Shown here: positions 34,268-40,389 of the stretch, one piece after another
How the letters are laid out: the number at the start of each line of letters is the position of its first letter
How positions within the stretch are numbered: position 1 is the first letter of the stretch
The notes under the pieces: model-generated
The model's database searches: none
What the model was told of the DNA's origin: nothing
The model's input: only the letters and a program-made list of their open reading frames with translations
Source of the DNA: an uncultured Bacteroidota bacterium
Lineage (GTDB): Bacteria > Bacteroidota > Bacteroidia > Flavobacteriales > Flavobacteriaceae
Length of the DNA stretch: 40,389 nt
Direction: 5' to 3'
Assembly (NCBI GenBank): GCA_902609035.1
Contig: CACLQG010000008.1
Location: 1-40,389 of the forward strand
Program-made: the position numbers and the translations under genes

Positions 34268-35470
34268 TTAAAAAAACTTTGATATCGTCATACTTAAATA
34301 ACTATCCATTTTAAAAAATAATAGGAACAATTCTTCGTCCGATACTCCACTGAAGATTCTACCCTCAATTGAACATACTAATCCATTTGAAAGCCTTCTT
34401 GTGGCCTCTAAACTAATAATATGTGACTGCGTGTCTAAATCATAAATACCACCTCCCAAAATGGAAGTATCCTGAGTGTCATTGAGTGCCACTCTCGATC
34501 CATAGAAAATATCATTTTGGAATCCTGAAAGCGACCAATCACCTCTCTCGTCGTGTAGGTATTCTCCCAAAAGACCAATATCCAACCCATTATCATCCAC
34601 ATTGGAAAAAGTAAATTCAAATCCAGCATCCATGGCAAAAAACTCTTGTTGTTCTGCTTTTCGAATAATGGATTCAAATTTCAGTAATAATGCTCCAGCC
34701 GTAATTTGCAAATCTAATCCGATTTGATGAATTAAAGGATAAAAAGCGTTGATGTTTCCCTGCTCATCAAATTCAAAAAAAGGTTCTCGGCCATTTCCAG
34801 TAAAATAAGATAATCCAATATCCAAAATACCTATATAATGTTTCCACCTTGCTGCAAAGTCGGGATGCCACTCTTCTTTTTCGCTTTCGTAGCCTATTGC
34901 GCTTGACTCCAAAACAGTGCTGAATCTAAAACGCCCTTTCTCACCAGCAAAACCGCGTTTTCTATGATAGGGTAGATAAAATAAATCCAGACTTCCCCAA
35001 TTTGAACTGAACCAACTGAATTGAACCATAGGCTGCCCCAATTTTTCCTCACCATCAAAACTTTTAAGGGCATCCGATTGATTGATAACATCAATCAAAT
35101 GAATGGCCTCTGAGACCCCCCAGAATATTTTTTTTAGCCCGACACTCAGCTCCCAATTATTTTTTGCTTTTTGATAATAAAATTCCCTAAGATCCCAGTA
35201 TCTTCTGTTCTCATCACGATCCCAATTAAAATAAGCAGAAGCTATAAAACTTTGATAACCAACGTCCCATTTAACAGTGTAAGTCGGTTGAATCCCTAAA
35301 GATGGATAGTCATATAATTGTTTATCAAATTGGGGAGATTCATAAAAATACCGATACTGCCCATTCACTTCCCATTCGATGGAGGTGATTACCTCCTTTT
35401 TTTCCATTTGACCAGTTACCCCGTGTAAAAATATGAGCGAAAAAAATAAAAATAAATGGGTTTGTTTCAT
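34268..35470 (-). CDS. Putative outer-membrane beta-barrel protein of the RND cluster
   Basis: A 400-residue protein with a signal peptide (LFLFFSLIFLHGVTGQ), then alternating amphipathic strands rich in Tyr/Trp/Phe (YFYESPQFDKQLYDYPSLGI; YWDLREFYYQK; LSVGLKKIFWGVSEAIHLID; GLDIGLLGEYLHDERGDWSL). It ends in a strand with a C-terminal phenylalanine (MTISKFF), typical of outer-membrane barrels. I do not recognise a named family with certainty; by layout it resembles DUF1302-like barrels encoded with MMPL exporters and LolA-like proteins in Proteobacteria. It is last in the three-gene unit, 58 nt after the LolA-like gene. Confidence 0.75.
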   Translation of the reverse strand: MKQTHLFLFFSLIFLHGVTGQMEKKEVITSIEWEVNGQYRYFYESPQFDKQLYDYPSLGIQPTYTVKWDVGYQSFIASAYFNWDRDENRRYWDLREFYYQKAKNNWELSVGLKKIFWGVSEAIHLIDVINQSDALKSFDGEEKLGQPMVQFSWFSSNWGSLDLFYLPYHRKRGFAGEKGRFRFSTVLESSAIGYESEKEEWHPDFAARWKHYIGILDIGLSYFTGNGREPFFEFDEQGNINAFYPLIHQIGLDLQITAGALLLKFESIIRKAEQQEFFAMDAGFEFTFSNVDDNGLDIGLLGEYLHDERGDWSLSGFQNDIFYGSRVALNDTQDTSILGGGIYDLDTQSHIISLEATRRLSNGLVCSIEGRIFSGVSDEELFLLFFKMDSYLSMTISKFF

Positions 35471-35528
35471 AATTTAAATACATATTCCCGATGAAGAGAC
35501 TATGATGTATACTTCACATTATGAAGGC

Positions 35529-36299
35529 TTAGTTTCCCGCTCTGCGTAATGCCAATTCAGTGAAATCGTCATCTTTAAGGTTCACATCAAAATTGTAATT
35601 ATCAAAAAACAATTGAGTTTCCTTATTGCTTTGGTGGTTAATCATTTCTAACTTACCGGCTCTCCAAAATTTATCTCTGTAAAGTTTATACTCAGAGTAA
35701 TTTAAAGTTTTGAGCAGTGACCCTTTTCTGTCATAAAATTGAATCATTTCCAAACGATAATTTTTTGCCTTATTATAAGAAGCAATTCTTTTTTTGTATC
35801 CCGATTTCGGATCTACAGGATATTGCTCTACAAAGAGTAAATCACCTTCATCCTTGATGAATTTGTAAGTGTTTTTTTCCAATTCAACCGAGGATAAATC
35901 TTCATAGGCAAATTCACTACCAACAAATGGACCCGATTTATTACTTGACGAAATTCGCTTTGTACGTTTGATGGAAGGCAAGAACAGCCACTGATCATCG
36001 GCTCCTTTTTTATGGGTAAATGTCAAGGTGGAGGTTCCCTTAATATCTTTGGGACTTGTAAAAACAATCATTGACTTATCCCCGTCAATATCCAACTCAA
36101 GTGTCTTGTTACTGAGTGTTCTTTCGCTTATTTGTCCGTTTTTATTTTTCAAAACCATTTTCAAATCAACGGTGGAACTTCCAAAACCCCTATCGGCATC
36201 AATGGCATCAGAAACAATTTGGTAACCTTTTTCCTCATCTGTTTGCGCAATTGTGATTAGAGGAAAAATTATCAATAGTGTAAAAATTAATTTATTCAT
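35529..36299 (-). CDS. Outer-membrane lipoprotein-sorting-like (LolA-like) protein
   Basis: A 256-residue exported protein (signal LLIIFPLITIAQ) with a LolA-like fold: DLKMVLKNKNGQISERTLSN, MIVFTSPKDIKGTSTLTFTH, DQWLFLPSIKRTKRISSSNK, GPFVGSEFAYEDL, and late strands with YNKAKNYRLEMIQFYDRKGS. Such proteins are distinct from housekeeping LolA and are commonly encoded beside MMPL/RND exporters; they probably carry a hydrophobic cargo through the periplasm. It lies 23 nt after the exporter gene and before the barrel gene. The cargo is unknown. Confidence 0.88.
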   Translation of the reverse strand: MNKLIFTLLIIFPLITIAQTDEEKGYQIVSDAIDADRGFGSSTVDLKMVLKNKNGQISERTLSNKTLELDIDGDKSMIVFTSPKDIKGTSTLTFTHKKGADDQWLFLPSIKRTKRISSSNKSGPFVGSEFAYEDLSSVELEKNTYKFIKDEGDLLFVEQYPVDPKSGYKKRIASYNKAKNYRLEMIQFYDRKGSLLKTLNYSEYKLYRDKFWRAGKLEMINHQSNKETQLFFDNYNFDVNLKDDDFTELALRRAGN

Positions 36300-36322
36300 G
36301 ATATGTAATTATAGGTATTAAA

Positions 36323-38656
36323 TTATGCTGCTTCTTTTAATATTTTTTTTTCTTTGTAAGCCAAAACCAAGATTGAAGGGAGTAGAACAAAATCAATCAC
36401 CAGTGCAGATGAGATGATTACTACAGTAATTCTGGCCATATAGCTATTAAGTGCAAATGGTGATGTGGAAAGTACAGTAAAACCTGCAACCAGAACAATC
36501 GTGGTAATGACTAAGGCTCTTCCTACAGTTTCAAAGGCATAGATTACAGACTCTTTAGCATTGTAATTCAATTCCCTTCTTGCTCTGAGGAACTTACTCA
36601 TAAAGTGAACAGTATCGTCTACGATAATGCCTAATGTCATTCCAAAAACAACAACCATACCGGTATTGATTTCGCCCAGATAGAGTGCCCAAAAGCCAAA
36701 ACCCACAATTACTGGTGTAAGGTTTGGAATTAAACTGATTGCTCCTATTTTAAAACTTTTTAGAGCGATCATCAAAACCAATGAAATCAACAATAAGGCG
36801 ATGATATTCCCTTTTACCATACTCTCAGCTTGACGAAAACCGAGTTTGGCAAACATAACCGTAGGGCTCACCCCTATGGCATGCATATATTCTGGCGTAT
36901 TTTTTTTCAACCAGTTTTCAGCTCTTTTTGTGAACTGTAACATTTTCTTACTTCCAAGATTTTGAAGTACTACGTTCAATCTGGTTTCCGATTTGTCAAC
37001 GTTGATTTGATTGTTTAAATCCAAACCAAAGGGAAGAGATAGTTCATAAAGCAGTAAATACTGAGCCGCCTCCTCTCTTTTAGTGGGTATCTTATAGTAA
37101 GATTCATCATCGCCATGCATGGATTTGTTAATCTTTCTGGTTACCTCAGCAAAAGAATTCACATGAATTACCTCCTCTTGTTCATTCAGCCATTCTTCGA
37201 AATCATTTAATTTTTCTAAATAAGCTGGATTGTTAATTCCCCCACTTTCACCACTTCCGATGGAGAACTCCGCATTATATATACCTGTAAGATTTTTATT
37301 TATGAAATCACTATCTGTTCTAAACTTCACAGTTTCATCAAAATAATCTACAAAGCTATCATTGAATACATTTTGAAGGGCAAAAACTGTCATGGCCACA
37401 ATAAAACCAAAGGAAATTAACGTTAGGCGAACAGGTTGTTTAACAATCAATTGACCCAATTGAGTATAAAAAGTGGCTTTTTTCAATCTAATCTCTTTCT
37501 TTGTACTTTTCCAAATGGGGAGGATAGCCATCAAAGCAGGCAGGGTAGTGGTAGAGTATAAAAATGCCATACACATCCCAAATGCGGTAATATTACCTAA
37601 ATGCCAAAAGGGAGGCACCTCCCCAAAATTTAAAGTCAAAAATCCAACTACGGTAGTTAAACTAGTTATGAAAACGGGCATAAAATTGAGCCTCATACTC
37701 TCAATAATGGCCTCCTTTTTTTGATATCCTTCTTTTCTGAATTTTTGCAATAGCGTCACTAATATGTGAATACTATCTGCCACAGCCAAAGTAAGAATCA
37801 TGGTGGGGAAAACAGATGAAGGAGCAGTGAGTTTAATGCCACTTAAACCGATAAACCCTACAGCGCTCATGATGGAAAACAGTACCACTACTAATGTAGC
37901 AAGGGTAGCAAAAATATTTCTTGTTAGTAGTAAGGTCACGGCAATTACAATCATAAACATGATTCCAATCAATGCCAGATCATTTTGCGAGGATTCAAAA
38001 AAGGCAGTACTCAAGGGAACATTTCCTGATACATAAACATCAAATTGAGGATATTTTTCCTCGAAAGCTGCAATCATGGCTCGATTGACCTCAGTAATTT
38101 CTGGAATTTCCTTTGCACTGTCTAAACCTGGGAGACGTACCGTAACATTGATTGCCGCTACACTTCCATCTTCGTTGACCAAACGGTGAACCAAAACGGG
38201 ATCGTTCAATGCAATTTTTTTTATTTCTTCAACCTTTTCAGCGGTAAGATTCTCCGACTCGTATGATAAATCTTCAACATATAAATCATCGCCCACAGCA
38301 CGGGTGTGTTGGTAGTTGGTTAAGGCATCAACTCGGGAGGAATAGGGTGTATTCCATGCTTTTGCAGTCAATTCTTCAATAGCAATTAGATTTTCCCTCG
38401 TAAAAACGTTCTTATTTTTTGGGGCCAAAACCATGATGATGTTATCGACCTTTGAGTACTTTTCTTGCAAAGCATCGAAGGCCTCTAATTCTGGGTTGGA
38501 CTTACTAAAGAAAACATGGTAATCTCCATCAAATTCCATCTTACCTTGTGAACCAAGCCCCACTGCTAAAATCAGTGTAAGAAGTAATACAATCCAGTTG
38601 TTTTTTACTACTATTTCACCCCATTTCACAGCGAAAGAGTTTTGAATTTTATTCAT
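36323..38656 (-). CDS. MMPL/RND family transporter
   Basis: A 777-residue inner-membrane exporter with about 12 helices and two large periplasmic loops. The first helix (NNWIVLLLTLILAVGLGSQG) precedes loop 1. The sterol-sensing-like half follows (TMILTLAVADSIHILVTLLQ, with the conserved D in ADSIHI), and the second half repeats it (GMTLGIIVDDTVHFMSKFLR, about 676-695, the proton-relay Asp pair). The SGESGGINNP and YKIPTKREEAAQYLLL loops are typical of the MMPL/hopanoid-exporter-like branch, which moves lipids or other hydrophobic molecules. It leads the operon with the LolA-like and barrel genes and diverges from an HxlR regulator. Confidence 0.92.
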   Translation of the reverse strand: MNKIQNSFAVKWGEIVVKNNWIVLLLTLILAVGLGSQGKMEFDGDYHVFFSKSNPELEAFDALQEKYSKVDNIIMVLAPKNKNVFTRENLIAIEELTAKAWNTPYSSRVDALTNYQHTRAVGDDLYVEDLSYESENLTAEKVEEIKKIALNDPVLVHRLVNEDGSVAAINVTVRLPGLDSAKEIPEITEVNRAMIAAFEEKYPQFDVYVSGNVPLSTAFFESSQNDLALIGIMFMIVIAVTLLLTRNIFATLATLVVVLFSIMSAVGFIGLSGIKLTAPSSVFPTMILTLAVADSIHILVTLLQKFRKEGYQKKEAIIESMRLNFMPVFITSLTTVVGFLTLNFGEVPPFWHLGNITAFGMCMAFLYSTTTLPALMAILPIWKSTKKEIRLKKATFYTQLGQLIVKQPVRLTLISFGFIVAMTVFALQNVFNDSFVDYFDETVKFRTDSDFINKNLTGIYNAEFSIGSGESGGINNPAYLEKLNDFEEWLNEQEEVIHVNSFAEVTRKINKSMHGDDESYYKIPTKREEAAQYLLLYELSLPFGLDLNNQINVDKSETRLNVVLQNLGSKKMLQFTKRAENWLKKNTPEYMHAIGVSPTVMFAKLGFRQAESMVKGNIIALLLISLVLMIALKSFKIGAISLIPNLTPVIVGFGFWALYLGEINTGMVVVFGMTLGIIVDDTVHFMSKFLRARRELNYNAKESVIYAFETVGRALVITTIVLVAGFTVLSTSPFALNSYMARITVVIISSALVIDFVLLPSILVLAYKEKKILKEAA

Positions 38657-38672
38657 TAAAATATATTTTTTG

Positions 38673-38680
38673 CAAAGATA
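38673..38680 (-). promoter_or_regulatory. -7 box of the RND operon
   Basis: On the minus strand TATCTTTG fits TAnnTTTG, about 17 nt before the exporter ATG at 38656. The palindrome at 38689-38705 lies directly upstream, within the -7 to -33 spacer. Confidence 0.6.
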
Positions 38681-38688
38681 TACTAATA

Positions 38689-38705
38689 AGTTACATAAAG
38701 TAACT
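38689..38705. promoter_or_regulatory. Candidate HxlR operator
   Basis: AGTTAC (38689-38694) and GTAACT (38700-38705) form a perfect 6-bp inverted repeat separated by 5 nt. It lies between the -7 and -33 positions of the RND promoter, where a bound repressor would block transcription, and upstream of the divergent hxlR-type gene. The short arms with 5-nt spacing fit a dimeric winged-helix regulator. Binding is inferred. Confidence 0.55.
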
Positions 38706-38732
38706 AATGATTTAATACTTATATTTTATTTT

Positions 38733-38740
38733 TAGATTTG
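38733..38740 (+). promoter_or_regulatory. -7 box of the HxlR regulator gene
   Basis: TAGATTTG fits TAnnTTTG and ends 13 nt before the ATG at 38754, so the leader must be very short. Confidence 0.5.
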
Positions 38741-38753
38741 TAAAAAAACCACA

Positions 38754-39077
38754 ATGATGAGTTTATTTGATTTCTCGTGTCCCATCGTGAACGCGATGAA
38801 AATATTGGGCGGTAAATGGAAGTTACCCATTCTTTTCAAACTCATGAGTGGTCAAAAGCGTTTTTCAACATTAGCAACTTTAATTCCTAGTGTCTCGCGG
38901 AAGGTACTCTCCGATCAACTTAAGCAAATGGAAAAAGATGGATTGGTAGTTCGGAAAGAGTTTCAAGAGTCTCCTCCAAAAGTGGAATACTCACTTACCC
39001 GACGGGCTAAAAAACTAAAACCCATATTGGAAGATTTATCTGATTGGAATAAGTCCTCAAAAGGTCAAATTGATTGA
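38754..39077 (+). CDS. HxlR family transcriptional regulator
   Basis: A 107-residue winged-helix protein. The HxlR signature is CPIVNAMKILGGKWKLPILF (about 10-29), then SGQKRFSTLATLIPSVSRKV (recognition region), LSDQLKQMEKDGLVVRKEF and PPKVEYSLTRRAKKLKPIL. The conserved N-terminal cysteine (Cys10) is the residue that senses oxidants or electrophiles in studied relatives. Start may be ATG 38754 or the adjacent ATG 38757. It is divergent from the RND operon, with the palindrome between them, so it most likely controls that operon and itself. Confidence 0.93.
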   Translation: MMSLFDFSCPIVNAMKILGGKWKLPILFKLMSGQKRFSTLATLIPSVSRKVLSDQLKQMEKDGLVVRKEFQESPPKVEYSLTRRAKKLKPILEDLSDWNKSSKGQID

Positions 39078-39106
39078 TTAAATATAACATTCACGCTTTT
39101 GGTGAT

Positions 39107-40389
39107 TTATAAAAAGGTTAGAGCAGAACCCTCTTTACCTGCTCTTCCTGTTCGGCCAATTCTGTGAATATAGCTTTCCTTTGAACTTGGTATTCTATAA
39201 TTTATGACATGGGTAATATTATCAATATCAATTCCTCTGGAGGCTACATCGGTAGCTACCATAACTTGTATACTTCCAGACTTGAATTTTTGAATTGCCT
39301 TGGAGCGATATTGCTGAGATTTATCTCCATGGATCTCATCTACTCTAAGGTTAGACTTCTTTAGAATTTTGCACAACTTAGAAACCTGTCTTTTAGTTTC
39401 AGAGAAAATCAACACCTTTTTGAATTCCTTTTTTCTCAAAAGATCAACCAACATTTGGTTTTTTTCCTCATCATCTTTAGTCTTGATCACATCTTGATAG
39501 ATATTGTCTCTATTAGCTTTTCCCTCTGAAACTCTAACTATTTCATAGTTCTGAATCAGGGAATCAATTATGTTTTGCTGTTTTGGATTTTCAGTGGCAG
39601 AGAAAAGAACAGTTTGTTTCCTTTGGTGCATTTGATCAATGATTCTCTGTACATCTTGTAAAAAGCCCATATCCAACATGATATCAAATTCATCCAATAC
39701 GACTTTAGAAAAATTATGTAATTTCAACGCCCTACGGTTGATCATGTCATTTATTCTCCCTGGAGTTCCAATGATGACATGATTAAGTCTTCTCAGTTTA
39801 TCAATGTCTTTATTTACGTTTGTCCCACCTATAAAACAATTGCTAAAAATTTTAAGTCCCTTACACAGACTTTTGAATTCTTGTTCCACCTGTTGTGCTA
39901 ATTCTCTGGTAGGAATTAAAACGATGGTCTTATTTTTATTTTTATTATTAATAAGTCGGTTGATGATGGGAATCAAAAAGGCCCCGGTTTTTCCTGTTCC
40001 TGTATTGGCTTATCTTGGATTTCAGTAGTATTTTCAAATCCTTTTTTTTTAATTCTAGACTTTAGTTGTGGATTAATATTTAATTGTTCAAATCTTCTGG
40101 TTTGAATATCCATTTTTTCTTCTTCCAGTTTGATAGTTTTATTCACCATCATACTGGGGTCTATATCAGATTTTTCAAATCTACCTCCAGATTTACCTCT
40201 GGGTTTTGAATTTTTTCTCCTGCTTCGGTCTGAGAATTTCTTTAGTCCTCTGGTACTTGAACTTTCTTTGCTGTATTGATTTGAAGATTTATTTTTTTTG
40301 GATCGTGAATTGCTTTTATCTTTTGAATTGAACTCAGTAGCTCGATCCCTTTGCACCTTTCTATTTTTTCTTAGCGAATAATCTTTTCT
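39107..40389 (-). pseudogene. DEAD/DEAH-box RNA helicase with internal deletion; 5' end outside window
   Basis: The N-terminal frame is open to the window edge. It is basic and Ser/Arg/Lys-rich, then reads INPQLKSRIKKKGFENTTEI and QDK (Q motif) before passing into an aberrant tail that stops at 39973. Another frame starts at about 40009 and reads ANTGTGKTGAFLIPIINRL (Walker A), then PTRELAQQVE, GTPGR, VVLDEFDIMLDMGF (DEFD for DEAD), LFSATENPK, DVASRGIDI and YIHRIGRTGRAG. Relatives have about 14 residues between QDK and ANTGTGK, so about 43 nt are missing and the frame is shifted. The C-terminus also ends abruptly after SALTFL. A helicase made this way could not be full length. Confidence 0.85.

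Noticed and set aside
1..40389. A mobile element, phage, toxin-antitoxin or defence system
   Set aside because: No transposase, integrase, terminal repeats, phage gene or defence-type domain was recognised on either strand.

Overview
The window is about 40 kb of an AT-rich genome. Gene content and order point to a member of the Bacteroidota, most likely class Flavobacteriia. The evidence is the order parA-parB-DUF5683-dapB-lepB-WbqC, a long Bacteroidota-type signal peptidase I, an OmpA protein with thrombospondin type 3 repeats, an OxyR of the flavobacterial type, -7 promoter boxes of the Bacteroidota form TAnnTTTG, and almost no Shine-Dalgarno sites. Several neighbours overlap as TAATG. I cannot name a genus.

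Layout. 1-5791 (+): end of a TPR protein, ribH, a small membrane protein, mutL, two rhomboid proteases and a membrane-anchored endonuclease/exonuclease/phosphatase-fold protein. 5796-11030 (-): parA, parB, DUF5683, dapB, lepB, WbqC. 11110-11412 (-): FtsB/DivIC-like protein. 11428-16960 (-): a run of exported proteins (DUF6807, two Gfo/Idh/MocA oxidoreductases, a PQQ-type sugar dehydrogenase, a cytochrome c). It diverges from an exported ThuA-domain protein and an alpha/beta hydrolase (17189-18910), and the set looks like an exported sugar-oxidation module. 18911-19093 (-): tRNA-Pro(GGG) and tRNA-Pro(TGG). 19443-20580: a possible small protein convergent with oxyR. 20688-22842: lipoprotein cyclophilin, divergent NUDIX hydrolase, acyltransferase. 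23458-26165 (+): DUF3089 lipoprotein, an SDR broken by two frameshifts, and a hydroxypyruvate isomerase-like protein whose Tat signal is split by a stop codon. 26236-27567: OmpA/TSP3 protein and terminator. 27962-30651 (-): sodium/solute symporter and galE. 30829-32628 (+): typA. 32735-33190: decayed remnant of an M81 (MlrC-like) peptidase. 33283-34248 (+): exported esterase. 34268-38656 (-): MMPL/RND exporter, LolA-like protein and beta-barrel protein, divergent from an HxlR regulator with a palindrome in the promoter region. 39107-40389 (-): DEAD-box helicase with an internal deletion, running off the window.

The central and right parts contain a concentration of broken genes: a signal peptide with no start codon, two single-T losses in an SDR, a nonsense codon in a Tat leader, an eroded M81 gene, and a deletion of about 43 nt that frameshifts a helicase just before Walker A. 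This is either real erosion of accessory genes or consensus error in part of the assembly. The M81 remnant cannot be explained by sequencing error. I found no CRISPR array, insertion sequence, phage, integron or recognisable defence system. The best candidates for under-described biology are the exported sugar-oxidation cluster with its palindromic divergent promoter, and the HxlR-controlled RND/LolA-like/barrel cluster.
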